Assembly: GCA_001310455.1 (NCBI GenBank)
Contig: BAXG01000008.1
Location: 62,001 to 126,000, forward strand
Length of the DNA: 64,000 nucleotides
Reading direction: 5' to 3'
Source: Photobacterium sp. JCM 19050
Lineage (GTDB): Bacteria; Pseudomonadota; Gammaproteobacteria; Enterobacterales; Vibrionaceae
Positions 36,686 to 49,700 of the stretch are shown piece by piece. Both the position numbers and the translations under genes were made by a program. The notes beneath the pieces are model-generated. The model saw only the letters and a list, made by a program, of their open reading frames with translations, ran no database searches and was not told the origin of the DNA. The stretch's first letter is position 1, and each line of letters begins with the position of its first letter.

Positions 36686-38243
36686 GTGAGTAAGCGACTC
36701 CTGCGTTCTGGCCTGGTGGTCAGTGCTATGACACTGGTCTCCCGGGTGCTGGGACTGGTCCGCGATGTGGTGGTGGCCAACCTGATGGGGGCGGGTGCTG
36801 CAGCGGATGTGTTCTTTTTTGCCAATAAAATCCCCAACTTCTTACGTCGTCTGTTTGCTGAGGGGGCTTTCTCACAGGCTTTCGTACCGGTTTTGACCGA
36901 ATACCATGCCACCGGGGATATGGATAAAACACGCCAGCTTATCGCTAAGGCTTCCGGTACCTCGGTGTGCTGGTGACTGTGGTGACACTCATTGGTGTGA
37001 TTGGCTCACCGTTGGTTGCTGCGCTGTTTGGTACCGGCTGGTTCCTTGACTGGCTTCACGATGGTCCCTCTGCCGGTAAGTTTGAGCTGGCATCGTTTCT
37101 TTTGAAGATCACTTTCCCCTACCTTTGGTTTATAACGTTTGTCGCCTTGTCCGGCGCTATCCTGAATACCCTCGGGAAATTTGCCGTCTCTTCTTTTACC
37201 CCCGCTTTTCTGAATGTAGCCATTATTGCCTGTGCTATTTTTGTGTCGCCTCGTCTGGCGCAACCGGAAATCGGCCTGGCTTTGGGCGTGTTCATTGGTG
37301 GCTTGGTACAGTTTGCTTTTCAGATTCCGTTTCTTATGCGGGAAAAAATGCTGGTTCGCCCGCAGTGGGGCTGGAATGACCCGGGAGTAAAGAAAATCCG
37401 GACCCTGATGTTGCCGGCCATGTTTGGGGTATCCGTCAGCCAGATTAACCTGCTGTTTGATACGTTTATTGCCAGTTTCCTCGCTACCGGCTCAATCAGT
37501 TGGCTTTACTATTCCGACCGTTTGCTCGAATTCCCTCTTGGGCTGTTCGGTATTGCGATCGCAACGGTGATCTTACCGGCGCTGTCGCGCAAACACGTCG
37601 ACAAATCCCCCGAACAATTTGCCGCGACAATGGACTGGGGTGTCCGCATGGTACTCTTGTTGGGCATTCCCGCGATGGCCGGTTTGATGTTCCTGGCAAA
37701 ACCCATGCTGATGGTGCTCTTTATGCGTGGTGAATTTAATGTCGCTGATGTGAATGCGGCTTCCCTGTCCCTTGTGGCTTACGGTGCCGGTTTGCTGAAC
37801 TTCATGCTGATTAAAGTGCTGGCTCCGGGTTACTACGCGCGACAGGATACGAAAACGCCGGTTAAGTTCGGAATCGTGGCGATGATCACCAATATGGTGT
37901 TTAACGCCATTTTTGCCTCGTTCTTCGGTTACGTTGGCCTGGCAATGGCAACATCCCTGTCAGCCTCATTAATGCCGGCCTTCTTTATCACGGATTGCAC
38001 AAGCAAGGTGTTTATCAAATTTCCCGTGAAACGGTCGTTTTCTTTGTAAAGCTGCTGCTTGCGACTGCCGGTATGCTGTTTGCTGTTGACTGGATGATGC
38101 CGGGATTTGATAACTGGCTCGCAACCAACACACTTCACCGCGCTATGTGGCTAAGTGGCCTGATTGGCCTGGGAGCTGTGGTGTACTTGTTGGTATTGGC
38201 GATTTCCGGTGTCAGGCCTCGTCATATCAAGGTTCGTGCTTAG
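36686..38243 (+). CDS. murJ: Lipid II flippase MurJ, two frame breaks
   Basis: MurJ (MviN) moves lipid II across the inner membrane for peptidoglycan synthesis. I start at the GTG at 36686 (SKRLLRSGLVVSAMTLVSRV), because GAGG lies 6 bases upstream. Conserved blocks are RVLGLVRDVVVANLMGAG, FFFANKIPNFLRRLFAEGAF, LLKITFPYLWFITFVALSGA and LIKVLAPGYYARQDTKTPVK. The frame breaks at about 36961 (KASGT should continue LGVLVTVVTLIG) and about 37970 (SASL should continue NAGLLYHGLHKQGVY). About 519 residues and some 14 helices are expected. Confidence 0.94.
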
Positions 38244-38376
38244 CGATAAAACATCAAATCGGTAAGCTGTTTGTAGGGGAAATTGTTCCTGTTCTGTGAT
38301 GGTCATTTAAACTGACCGTGCCTTCGGTATATAATTCGTCGGTTTTTGACCATCCACCGGCCAGCAAGTAGAGGTT

Positions 38377-39309
38377 ATGGAGTTAATTCGGGGTATTCAT
38401 AACATTCGCCAGGCGCATAAAGGATGTGTGCTGACCATCGGTAATTTTGATGGTGTGCATCTTGGGCACCAGGCTGTGTTAAAGCAGGTCATTGCGAAAG
38501 CCAGGGCGCTGGGTTATCCCGCCACCGTGATGACATTTGAACCACAACCTCTGGAAGTGTTTTCCCCGGATACCGCTCCGGCACGCCTTACCCGGCTTCG
38601 TGACAAATATGTTCACCTGGCCGAATTGGGTGTGGAGCGTTTGCTGTGTGTCCGGTTTAACCCGGCATTCGCCGCAATGACACCACAGGCGTTTGTAGAA
38701 CGCTTGTTGGTAGAAAAGCTGGGTGTTAAGTTTCTGGTAGTCGGTGACGACTTCCGGTTTGGTCAAAAGCGAAGCGGCGATTTTGCGTACCTTGAGGAGC
38801 AAGGACAGAAGTTCGGGTTTGAAGTGGTCAGTACCCATTCATTCTGTCTTTCTGCGCAGCGGGTGAGCAGTACGCTTATCCGGAATGCCCTGGCAAATGA
38901 TGAGCTTGAACAGGCCGAGTCCATGTTAGGACGACCTTACAGTATTGCCGGGCGCGTGGCCCACGGAAACAAACTGGGTCGCACCATTGGTTTCCCGACG
39001 GCAAATGTCCAGTTGAAACGTCTGGTTTCACCGGTTTCCGGCGTATATGCTGTTAGGGTTCTTGGCTTGCCGGAAGGGAGCAAAGGTGGGGTGGCCAATG
39101 TAGGTAACCGCCCGACCGTCGATGGGGTACGCCAGCAACTGGAAGTGCACCTGTTCGATTACAATGCCGATTTATATGGCAAACAAATCGAAGTGCAGTT
39201 ATTGCACAAATTGCGAAACGAAGTGAAGTTCGCATCTTTTGACGCTCTCAAAGCGCAAATTGAATTGGATGCTCAGGCGGCCAGAGAATGGCTGGATGAG
39301 CATGAATAA
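38377..39309 (+). CDS. ribF: Bifunctional riboflavin kinase/FAD synthetase
   Basis: RibF converts riboflavin to FMN and FMN to FAD. The 310-residue protein (313 in E. coli) has the N-terminal nucleotidyl-transferase domain with TIGNFDGVHLGHQAVL and RVSSTLIRNAL, and the C-terminal flavokinase domain with GRVAHGNKLGRTIGFPTANV and ANVGNRPTVDG. A ribosome site TAGAGG precedes the ATG. It is followed 36 bases later by ileS, beginning the conserved ribF-ileS-lspA-fkpB-ispH run. The frame is intact. Confidence 0.96.
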   Translation: MELIRGIHNIRQAHKGCVLTIGNFDGVHLGHQAVLKQVIAKARALGYPATVMTFEPQPLEVFSPDTAPARLTRLRDKYVHLAELGVERLLCVRFNPAFAAMTPQAFVERLLVEKLGVKFLVVGDDFRFGQKRSGDFAYLEEQGQKFGFEVVSTHSFCLSAQRVSSTLIRNALANDELEQAESMLGRPYSIAGRVAHGNKLGRTIGFPTANVQLKRLVSPVSGVYAVRVLGLPEGSKGGVANVGNRPTVDGVRQQLEVHLFDYNADLYGKQIEVQLLHKLRNEVKFASFDALKAQIELDAQAAREWLDEHE

Positions 39310-39345
39310 TGTCTAGAGTAATTCCTTCATACGGAACAAGCATCG

Positions 39346-42173
39346 ATGAGTGACTTTAAAGATACACTGAATCTGCCGGAAACCGAGTTTCCGATGCGAG
39401 GTAACCTCGCCAAGCGTGAGCCTGAAATGCTCAAGCGCTGGTACGATGAAGATCTGTACGGCGAGATCCGCAAAGCCAAAAAAGGCAAAAAATCCTTCAT
39501 TCTGCATGACGGTCCTCCGTATGCGAACGGCAGCATTCACATTGGTCACTCTGTAAACAAAATTCTGAAAGACATTATTGTTAAATCCAAGACCCTGTCT
39601 GACTTCGACGCGCCTTACGTGCCGGGTTGGGATTGCCACGGTCTGCCTATCGAACTGAAGGTAGAGCAGAAAGTGGGCAAGCCTGGTCAGAAAGTGTCTG
39701 CTGCAGAGTTCCGTGAAGAGTGCCGTAAGTATGCGGCTGAGCAGGTTGAAGGCCAGAAGACTGACTTTATCCGCCTGGGTGTGTTGGGTGAGTGGGAAAA
39801 ACCGTACCTGACAATGAACTTTGATACCGAAGCGAACATTATCCGTGCTCTGGGTAAGATCGCTGGTAACGGTCACCTGCACAAAGGCTTCAAGCCTGTG
39901 CATTGGTGTACCGACTGTGGTTCTGCCCTTGCTGAAGCTGAGGTGGAATACTACGACAAAAAGTCTCCTGCTATTGATGTAAAGTTCAAGGCAGTAAACG
40001 AAGCGGCAGTGCTGGAAAAATTCAGTCTGGTAGAGGCCATGCCGGTGAAGGTGACCTGTCTATTGTTATCTGGACTACCACGCCTTGGACTCTGCCTGCC
40101 AACCGTGGCCTGGCGGTATCTCCGGATCTGGAATATGTTCTCGTACAGGTTGAAGGTGAAACCCCTCAGCGTCTGATTCTGGCTGCTGAGCTGGCAACAG
40201 AAACCCTGAGCCGTGCCGGTGTCGAGAAGTACCACAACCTGGGCTTCTGCAAAGGTACTGCGCTGGAACTGCTGCGTTTCAACCACCCGTTTTACAGCTT
40301 TGATGTACCAGTGATCCTTGGTGATCACGTAACTACTGATTCAGGTACCGGTGTTGTCCATACAGCACCTGGCCACGGTCAGGAAGACTTCGCGGTAGGC
40401 CAAAAGTACGGTCTGGAAGTGGCAAACCCTGTTGGCAGCAACGGCGTTTACCTGCCTGATACCGAGCTGTTTGCCGGCCAGCACGTATTCAAAGCTAACG
40501 ACAGCGTTGTGGAAGTGCTTAAAGAGCGCGGTGCCCTGCTTCACCATCACGCCTACGAGCACAGCTATCCGCACTGCTGGCGTCACAAGACACCAATTAT
40601 CTTCCGTGCAACACCGCAGTGGTTTATCTCTATGGAGAAAGCCGGTCTGCGTGCCAAGGCTCTGGAAGAAATCAAGAAAGTGCAATGGATCCCAGAGTGG
40701 GGTCAGAATCGTATCGAAGCGATGGTTGAAGGCCGTCCTGACTGGTGTATTTCCCGTCAGCGTACCTGGGGTGTGCCAATTGCGCTGTTCGTACACAAAG
40801 AAACTTCAGAACTGCACCCTAACACCGTTGAGCTGATCGAAAAGGTTGCCCAGCGTGTTGAAGAAGCCGGTATCCAGGCTTGGTGGGATCTCGACATTGC
40901 AGAAGTTCTGGGTGACGACGCAGACCAGTACGAAAAAGTGCTGGATACTCTGGATGTATGGTTCGACTCCGGTGCAACTCACTACGCAGTCGTTAACCAG
41001 CGCCCGGAATTCAACGGCCATGAAGCAGATATGTACCTGGAAGGTTCTGACCAGCACCGAGGCTGGTTCCAGTCTTCCCTGATGACATCTGTTGCCATTA
41101 AAAACCACGCACCGTACAAGCAGGTACTGACTCACGGTTTCACCGTTGACGGTCAGGGCCGCAAGATGTCCAAGTCTATCGGTAACGTGGTTTCACCACA
41201 GGATGTGATGAACAAGCTGGGTGCAGATATCCTGCGTCTTTGGGTTGCCTCTACTGACTATACCGGTGAGATGACCGTTTCTGACGAAATCCTGAAGCGC
41301 AGCGCAGATGCATACCGCCGTATCCGAAACACCGCCCGCTTCCTGTTGGCGAACCTGCACGGTTTCAACCCAGAAACTGATATGGTTCCAGCCGAAGAAA
41401 TGGTCGTTGCTGACCGCTGGGCGGTTGGTCGTGCACTGGCTGCCCAGGAAGAGATCATCAAGGCATTTGATGAGTGCAACTTCCACCAGGTAACCCAACG
41501 CCTGATGCAGTTCTGTTCTGTTGAGATGGGCTCTTTCTACCTCGACATCATCAAGGATCGCCAGTACACCGCGAAAGCCGGCTCTCACGCTCACCGCAGC
41601 TGCCAAAGCGCGCTGTTCCATATCGTTGAAGCGCTGGTTCGCTGGATGGCACCTATCATGTCGTTCACAGCGGACGAAATCTGGGCTCAGATGCCTGGTT
41701 CACGCGATAAGTTTGTGTTCACCGGTGTTTGGTATGACGGCCTGTTTGGTCTGGCTGAAGGTGAAGCTCTGAACAATGCGTTCTGGGCAGAGCTTCTGAA
41801 AGTCCGCGGCGCTGTGAACAAAGAACTGGAACAGGCGCGTAACGACAAGGTTATCGGTGGCTCGCTGCAGGCTGAAGTTACCTTGTATGCCGCACCGGCT
41901 CTGGCCGAGAAGCTGGCTATTCTGGGTGATGAGCTGCGCTTTGCACTGTTGACCTCAAAAGCAGAAGTGGTCAGCGCTGAAACCCAGCCTGAAGGAAGCC
42001 GTGCTACTGAAATGGCGGGTTTTTGGGTGAAGGTTGTGGCTTCTGAAGCCAAGAAGTGCGAGCGTTGTTGGCACCATGTTGCTGATGTTGGCACCATTGC
42101 CGGTCATGAAGAAGTCTGTGGCCGCTGTGTGAGCAACATTGAAGGCGACGGCGAAGAGCGAAAGTTTGCCTAA
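39346..42173 (+). CDS. ileS: Isoleucyl-tRNA synthetase, frame broken
   Basis: IleS charges tRNA-Ile and edits misactivated valine. Restored length is about 942 residues (938 in E. coli). HIGH lies in [17 protein letters not shown] in [17 protein letters not shown], and the C-terminal zinc site in [12 protein letters not shown] and EVCGRCVSN. The editing domain begins after the break with [17 protein letters not shown]-type sequence. The frame breaks at about 40043: LVEAMP should continue [15 protein letters not shown], and the next 85 codons are conserved in the shifted frame. The stop overlaps the lspA start (TAATG). Confidence 0.96.
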
Positions 42174-42685
42174 TGACTGACCTGACGGTGAAACAGTCCG
42201 GATTGCGCTGGCTTTGGCTGGCGCTTCTGGTGTTCGTTGCGGATATCGGCACCAAACTGCTGGTGATGGATACCATGGGGTATGGATGGGCGAACCGGAT
42301 TGAAATCCTGCCTTTCTTTAACCTGTTGTATGTTCATAACTATGGCGCAGCATTCAGTTTCCTGAGTGATGCCAGTGGCTGGCAGCGTTGGTTTTTCAGC
42401 ATCATCGCCCTGGGCATTTCTGGCCTGTTGGCATTCTGGATGCGAAAAACGCCGGCAGCAGAAATCCGCGTAAATGCCGCGTACGCAATGATCATTGGCG
42501 GTGCGCTGGGTAACTTGTTTGATCGTTTGGTGCACGGATATGTGGTCGATTTCCTCGACTTCTATATCGGAGACAAGCACTGGCCGGCCTTTAACCTGGC
42601 CGATACCGCGATCTGCATTGGCGCTGCGCTGATTATCCTCGACGGTTTCCTTCAGGATAAAAATTCCAAAACTGCCAAAAATTGA
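42173..42685 (+). CDS. lspA: Lipoprotein signal peptidase LspA
   Basis: LspA cleaves the signal peptide of diacylglyceryl-modified prolipoproteins. The 170-residue protein has four membrane helices, with the two catalytic aspartates in [35 protein letters not shown] and [11 protein letters not shown] are also typical. Its ATG overlaps the ileS stop, so the two are translationally coupled. It acts after Lgt, encoded at 29.9 kb. The frame is intact. Confidence 0.96.
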   Translation: MTDLTVKQSGLRWLWLALLVFVADIGTKLLVMDTMGYGWANRIEILPFFNLLYVHNYGAAFSFLSDASGWQRWFFSIIALGISGLLAFWMRKTPAAEIRVNAAYAMIIGGALGNLFDRLVHGYVVDFLDFYIGDKHWPAFNLADTAICIGAALIILDGFLQDKNSKTAKN

Positions 42686-42713
42686 TTGGCAGTTAAGAAA
42701 GATAAATAGCCCT

Positions 42714-42747
42714 AAGCGCTGTCCGTTGATACGGACAGCGCTTTCTT
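42714..42747 (+). terminator. Terminator between lspA and fkpB
   Basis: AAGCGCTGTCCG-TTGAT-ACGGACAGCGCTT forms a long perfect stem followed by TCTTT. Confidence 0.8.
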
Positions 42748-42785
42748 TATAATGACCCCGTAATTACTTATTGAACGGTAGAGCC

Positions 42786-43217
42786 ATGACGACTATCAAC
42801 GAAAAAAGCCAGGTGCTGATGCACATGCTCCTTAAGCTGGAAGACGGTTCGGTTGCAGACAGCACCCGTGAAGTGGGTCAGCCTGCAAAGGTTTTCCTGG
42901 GTAATGGCAGTCTGAGCCAGAAATTCGAAAGCAGCCTCTATGGCCTGAAAGCCGGAGATACTCACAGCTTTACCTTGGACCCACAGGATTCATTCGGTGA
43001 GTCAAACCCGGATAACATCCAGCATATGGATCTGAGCCAGTTTGGCGCTGAGATCCCCGTTGAAGTCGGCACTATCGTTGCGTTTACGGATATGGAAGGC
43101 AAAGAAATTCCAGGCATGATTGCAGAGATCGCCGGGGACTCTGTCACCGTAGACTTTAACCACCCGCTGGCGGGTAAGCGTGTTACCTTTGAAGTAGAAA
43201 TCCTGTCTGTCGAGTAA
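42786..43217 (+). CDS. fkpB: FKBP-type peptidyl-prolyl isomerase FkpB
   Basis: FkpB (SlpA) is a small cytoplasmic FKBP-type prolyl isomerase and chaperone. The 143-residue protein starts [20 protein letters not shown] and contains the SlyD-like layout: a split FKBP domain with an inserted chaperone flap. Typical pieces are [35 protein letters not shown] and [19 protein letters not shown]. The ATG at 42786 matches the family start better than one five codons upstream. It lies 13 bases before ispH, as is conserved. The frame is intact. Confidence 0.94.
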   Translation: MTTINEKSQVLMHMLLKLEDGSVADSTREVGQPAKVFLGNGSLSQKFESSLYGLKAGDTHSFTLDPQDSFGESNPDNIQHMDLSQFGAEIPVEVGTIVAFTDMEGKEIPGMIAEIAGDSVTVDFNHPLAGKRVTFEVEILSVE

Positions 43218-43230
43218 TCGGGGAAAAGGC

Positions 43231-44175
43231 ATGAAAATCGTTCTCGCAAACCCTCGGGGCTTCTGCGCGGGTGTCGACCGTGCAATCAGTATTGTTGAAC
43301 GCGCCCTGGAAATGTACCAACCGCCTATCTATGTCCGTCACGAAGTGGTGCATAACCGTTTTGTGGTGGAAGGCCTGAAGGCTCGCGGTGCGATATTTGT
43401 TGAAGAACTGGATGAAGTGCCGGACGGTAACATCGTTATCTTTTCCGCCCACGGTGTATCGCAGGCGGTTCGCAATGAGGCCAAGTCCCGCGAATTGACA
43501 GTGTTTGATGCAACCTGTCCGCTGGTGACGAAAGTCCATATGGAAGTAGCCCGGGCCAGCAGAAAAAATCTTGAGGTTGTCCTGATTGGCCATGCCGGTC
43601 ATCCAGAAGTTGTCGGCACCATGGGACAGTACACCAGCACCGAAGGGGGCATGTATCTGGTGGAGACGCCGGAAGATGTCAGCAAACTGGCAGTCAAAGA
43701 TCCGTCCAACCTGCATTTCGTCAGCCAGACCACCTTGTCTGTCGATGAAACGGCGGATGTCATTGATGAACTTCGTCGCGTTTTTCCTGACATCCAGGGG
43801 CCGCGTAAAGATGATATATGCTACGCCACACAAAACCGCCAGGATGCGGTCCGAGATCTGGCTGCCCGTACTGATGTTGTCGTTGTTGTGGGATCCAAAA
43901 ACAGCTCCAACTCCAACCGCCTTCGGGAACTTTCGGAAAAGCTGGGTACCCCAGCCTACCTGACAGACAGCGCCGGTGATGTTGATGAAAACTGGTTTAC
44001 AGGAAAAGACATTGTCGGCATTACTGCCGGGGCATCTGCGCCTGAAGAGTTGGTAAATCAAATCATTGCCCGTATCCAGACTTTGGGCGGTGTTGATGTT
44101 GAAGAGCTGTCGGGGCGTGAAGAGAACATGTTCTTTGAAGTACCGAAAGAGCTTCAGATTCGGGAAATTCAATAA
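43231..44175 (+). CDS. ispH: 4-hydroxy-3-methylbut-2-enyl diphosphate reductase IspH
   Basis: IspH is the iron-sulfur enzyme of the last step of the MEP isoprenoid pathway, making IPP and DMAPP. The 314-residue protein has the three cluster cysteines in [13 protein letters not shown] (Cys12), [12 protein letters not shown] and [11 protein letters not shown], plus [18 protein letters not shown] and the catalytic Glu region SQTTLS. The length is as in E. coli (316). It is co-transcribed with fkpB. The frame is intact. Confidence 0.96.
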   Translation: MKIVLANPRGFCAGVDRAISIVERALEMYQPPIYVRHEVVHNRFVVEGLKARGAIFVEELDEVPDGNIVIFSAHGVSQAVRNEAKSRELTVFDATCPLVTKVHMEVARASRKNLEVVLIGHAGHPEVVGTMGQYTSTEGGMYLVETPEDVSKLAVKDPSNLHFVSQTTLSVDETADVIDELRRVFPDIQGPRKDDICYATQNRQDAVRDLAARTDVVVVVGSKNSSNSNRLRELSEKLGTPAYLTDSAGDVDENWFTGKDIVGITAGASAPEELVNQIIARIQTLGGVDVEELSGREENMFFEVPKELQIREIQ

Positions 44176-44183
44176 CTCATTCA

Positions 44184-44215
44184 AAAACGGGGGCTTACGG
44201 CCTCCGTTTTTCTAT
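44184..44215 (+). terminator. Terminator of the ileS-ispH operon
   Basis: AAAACGGGGGC-TTAC-GGCCTCCGTTTT forms an imperfect stem ending in T residues. Confidence 0.7.
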
Positions 44216-44283
44216 CTGCCCCCAGTTTTGCTTCTGTCTTGTATTGCGGGTAGAGTGGTATTTTTGTGATATACATCGGGTGA

Positions 44284-45126
<843 letters not shown>

Positions 45127-45138
45127 TGATTAGCTATG

Positions 45139-45165
45139 CACCGCCCTTCGGGGCGGTGTTTTTTT
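45139..45165 (+). terminator. Terminator of dapB
   Basis: CACCGCCC-TTCG-GGGCGGTG is followed by seven T. Confidence 0.93.
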
Positions 45166-45484
45166 ATCTGTATTTTGTGGATTTCAATCCTTAGTAAGCG
45201 TGTTGGTTGATTGGTCACCAGAAATTGATGTGTTTACATGTTCTTTTGATGGTTTGAGGCGATCATTGGCGGATGATGCCATAAAGTCCATATTATCTTC
45301 ATCTGCTAAACGGTTGCTTTATTTGTTTACAGTGCGTTTACATATTTTGACTGTTAATAATTGTTAGATTCAGTTAACTGAGGGTTTCCTCTCTTAATTC
45401 GGTTAATTAAAGTGTGTTTTTGGCGTGTCCTTGCTCTGATTACTCTGATTTGGGTGTTAATTACAATAAATTTCACGGTCTTTG

Positions 45485-45513
45485 TTGACAGCTAAACATG
45501 TGATCTCTAGAAT
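45485..45513 (+). promoter_or_regulatory. Sigma-70 promoter of carAB
   Basis: TTGACA is separated by exactly 17 bases from TAGAAT, the best promoter match in the 496-base gap before carA. The predicted start leaves a leader of about 100 bases. Confidence 0.7.
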
Positions 45514-45570
45514 GCGCGCAATTTGTCAAAATTCTGCTTTACGGATGTTTGACAGTTTGATGGAATAGAT

Positions 45571-45601
45571 GAATGCATTGTTATTTATTTTTTATGCATT
45601 C
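45571..45601. promoter_or_regulatory. Inverted repeat just upstream of carA, possible arginine or purine operator
   Basis: GAATGCAT (45571-45578) and ATGCATTC (45594-45601) are exact complements, so two ATGCAT cores are 21 bases (two turns) apart. ArgR controls carAB in E. coli from boxes in a similar place, but these match its consensus only in half-sites. Confidence 0.4.
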
Positions 45602-45622
45602 TTATTTGAATTGGAGGTTGTC

Positions 45623-46761
45623 TTGAGCAAGTCTGCGCTGTTAGTCCTGGAAGATGGGACAGTGTTCCACGGCGTGTCGATTGGAGCGGATGGTATCGCA
45701 GTCGGCGAAGTTGTCTTTAATACCTCGATGACGGGGTATCAGGAAATTCTTACCGACCCATCCTATTCTCAGCAAATCGTCACTCTTACTTATCCTCACA
45801 TTGGCAATACCGGTACTAATACCGAAGACGAAGAATCTTCCCAAATTCACGCCCAAGGCCTTGTCATTCGTGACCTCCCGCTGATCGCCAGCAACTTCCG
45901 CAATACCAAAACCCTCTCTGATTACCTCAAGTCACAAAACATCGTCGGCATCGCGGATATTGATACCCGCAAACTGACCCGTTTGTTGCGCGAAAAAGGT
46001 GCCCAGAATGGCTGCGTCATGGCAGGTGACAACCTGGATGAAGCTCTGGCTTTGGCGAAAGCAAAAGAATTCCCTGGCCTGAAAGGCATGGATCTGGCGA
46101 AAGAAGTGACCACAGCAGAAAGCTATGCCTGGAAGCAGGGCAGTTGGACACTGACCGGTGGCTTGCCTGAAATCAAGGATGATGCAGAGCTGCCATACCA
46201 TGTTGTGGCGTATGACTTTGGTGCCAAGCGCAACATCCTGCGCATGTTGGTTGACCGCGGCTGTCGCCTGACTGTAGTACCAGCCAGACTTCTGCTGAAG
46301 AGGTGTTGGCGATGAACCCGGATGGTGTATTCCTGTCAAATGGCCCGGGTGACCCGGAGCCTTGTACCTACGCGATTGAAGCGACCAAAATATTTCTGGA
46401 AAAAGGCCTGCCAGTATTCGGTATCTGTCTTGGCCACCAGATTCTGGCGCTGGCAAGCGGTGCAAAAACTGTGAAGATGAAGTTTGGTCACCACGGTGCG
46501 AACCACCCGGTTAAGGATATCGACCGCGATGTGGTGATGATTACCAGCCAGAACCACGGCTTTGCTGTAGATGAAGCAACACTGCCGGACAACCTGCGTG
46601 CAACCCACAACTCCCTGTTTGATGGTTCACTGCAAGGTATTCACCGCACGGACAAACCGGCATTCAGTTTCCAGGGACACCCGGAAGCGAGCCCGGGCCC
46701 GCACGATGCGGCACCACTGTTCGACCATTTCATCGACCTTATCAAGCAACACAGCGCGTAA
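45623..46761 (+). CDS. carA: Carbamoyl-phosphate synthase small subunit (UUG start), frame broken
   Basis: CarA is the glutamine amidotransferase subunit that supplies ammonia to CarB for arginine and pyrimidine synthesis. I start at TTG (45623), since GGAGGT lies 5 bases upstream and it gives [18 protein letters not shown]. coli carA also starts with UUG. The class I amidotransferase domain has the catalytic Cys in [13 protein letters not shown] and His in [10 protein letters not shown]. The frame breaks at about 46284: TVVPA should continue [20 protein letters not shown], which is present one base out of phase. Restored length is about 379 residues. Confidence 0.95.
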
Positions 46762-46777
46762 TCCGGAGTAGCAAGCA

Positions 46778-49700
46778 ATGCCAAAACGTACAGACATTAA
46801 AAGCATTCTGATTCTTGGCGCCGGCCCGATTGTTATCGGCCAGGCGTGTGAGTTTGACTACTCGGGTGCCCAGGCTTGTAAGGCGCTGCGCGAAGAGGGT
46901 TACCGCGTGATTTTGGTGAACTCTAACCCGGCAACCATTATGACTGACCCGGAAATGGCTGATGCGACATACATCGAGCCAATCCAGTGGGAAGTAGTAA
47001 AGCACATTATCGCCAAAGAACGCCCGGATGCCGTTCTGCCAACCATGGGCGGTCAGACAGCGCTGAACTGCGCGCTGGATCTTGAGCGTCACGGTGTACT
47101 GGCTGAGTTCGGCGTAGAAATGATTGGTGCAACAGCTGATGCTATCGACAAGGCAGAAGACCGTCACCGTTTCAACAAGGCAATGAAGAGTATCGGCCTG
47201 GAATGTCCTCGTGCCGGTATTGCTCACAATATGGAAGAAGCTTACGGCGTTCTGGATGAAGTCGGCTTCCCATGTATTATTCGTCCTTCCTTTACTATGG
47301 GGGGTACCGGTGGTGGTATCGCTTATAACAAAGAAGAGTTCGAAGAAATTTGTGGTCGTGGTCTGGACCTTTCACCAACCAACGAACTGCTGATTGACGA
47401 ATCCCTGATTGGCTGGAAAGAGTATGAGATGGAAGTTGTCCGTGACAAAAACGACAACTGTATCATTGTCTGCTCTATTGAAAACTTCGACCCGATGGTA
47501 TTCACACCGGCGACTCCATTACGGTAGCGCCTGCCCAGACCCTGACCGACAAAGAATACCAACTAATGCGTAACGCCTCCCTGGCGGTATTGCGCGAAAT
47601 CGGTGTGGAAACCGGTGGTTCAAACGTCCAGTTCGGTATCAACCCGAAAGACGGCCGCATGGTTATCATCGAAATGAACCCACGTGTTTCCCGTTCATCG
47701 GCTCTGGCGTCTAAAGCGACCGGTTTCCCGATTGCAAAAATTGCTGCCAAACTGGCCGTGGGTTATACCCTTGATGAGCTCAAAAATGACATTACAGGCG
47801 GCGCGACCCCTGCGTCATTTGAGCCAACCATCGACTACGTGGTTACCAAAATCCCTCGTTTCAACTTCGAAAAGTTCTCCGGTGCCAATGACCGCCTGAC
47901 CACCCAGATGAAGTCTGTGGGTGAGGTAATGGCGATTGGCCGTAACCAGCAAGAGTCCTTGCAAAAAGCCCTTCGTGGCCTGGAAGTGGGTGCAACCGGT
48001 TTTGATGAGATGGTTGACCTGGAAGCCGATGATGCACTGACCAAAATCCGCCACGAGCTTAAAGAAGCCGGTGCTGAGCGTATCTGGTATATCGCTGATG
48101 CGTTCCGTGCGGGCATGTCAGTTGACGGTATTTTCAACCTGACCAACATTGACCGCTGGTTCCTGGTTCAGATTGAAGAACTGGTGAAGATGGAGCAGAA
48201 CGTCAAGGAAAGCGGCTTTGCTGGCTTGACCGAAGACAAACTGCGCAAGTTGAAGCGCAAAGGCTTCTCTGATGCACGCCTGAGCAAACTGCTCGGTGTG
48301 TCTGAAAATGAAGTACGCCGTATCCGCGACCAATACAATATCCACCCTGTCTACAAGCGCGTTGATACCTGTGCTGCAGAGTTTTCTTCCGATACGGCAT
48401 ACATGTACTCGAGCTATGATGAAGAATGTGAAGCTGCACCTTCTGACCGCGACAAGATCATGATTCTCGGTGGTGGCCCGAACCGCATTGGTCAGGGTAT
48501 CGAGTTCGACTACTGCTGTGTTCATGCCGCTCTTGCCTTGCGCGAAGACGGTTACGAAACCATTATGGTGAACTGTAACCCGGAAACAGTATCCACTGAC
48601 TACGACACCTCTGACCGCCTCTATTTTGAGCCGGTAACCCTGGAAGATGTGCTTTCCATTGTCCGTGTTGAAAAACCAAAAGGTGTGATTGTTCAGTACG
48701 GCGGCCAAACCCCATTGAAACTGGCTCGCGCGCTTGAGGCTGCCGGTGTGCCGATTATCGGTACCAGTCCGGATGCAATTGACCGTGCCGAAGACCGTGA
48801 GCGTTTCCAGATTGCCGTAGACCGACTTGGTCTCAAACAACCGGCCAACGCAACGGTCACGGCCATGGAACAGGCTATCGATAAGGCCCGCGAAATTGGT
48901 TACCCGCTGGTGGTTCGCCCATCTTATGTACTGGGTGGTCGCGCGATGGAAATTGTCTATGACGAGCAGGACCTGCGCCGTTACTTCAACGAGGCTGTCA
49001 GTGTTTCCAACGAATCCCCAGTATTGCTCGACCGCTTCCTGGATGATGCAGTAGAAGTGGATATCGACGCTATCTGTGACGGTGAGCGCGTGGTTATCGG
49101 CGGTATCATGGAGCATATCGAGCAGGCCGGTGTCCACTCCGGTGACTCAGCATGTTCGCTGCCGGCTTACACCCTGAGCCAGGAAATTCAGGATGAAATG
49201 CGCGCCCAAGTGGAAAAGCTGGCCTTTGAACTGGGTGTACGCGGCCTGATGAACACCCAGTTTGCGGTGAAGGATAACGAGATCTACCTGATTGAAGTTA
49301 ACCCACGCGCAGCCCGTACTGTTCCATTTGTCTCCAAGGCGACTGCAGTTCCATTGGCAAAAGTGGCGGCTCGCGTCATGGTTGGCCAGTCGCTGGCCGA
49401 GCAGGGTGTGACCAAGGAAGTGATTCCACCTTATTACTCAGTGAAAGAAGTGGTACTGCCATTTAACAAGTTCCCGGGTGTGGACCCAATACTTGGCCCT
49501 GAAATGCGCTCTACCGGTGAAGTGATGGGTGTAGGTAAGACTTTCGCAGAAGCTTTTGCGAAAGCCGACCTGGCTTGTGGCAAGGAATACAGCGAGGGTG
49601 GCCGAGCTCTTCTGAGTGTGCGTAACAACGACAAGCAACGTGTTGTTGACCTCGCCACCAAGCTGATCAAGCAGGGTGTTGAGCTGGATGCAACCCACGG

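Noticed and set aside
48118-49137. Long antisense frame in carB (339 codons), and similar ones over ispH, dapB and ftsH
   Set aside because: They are shadows of strongly biased codon use in highly conserved genes on the other strand.
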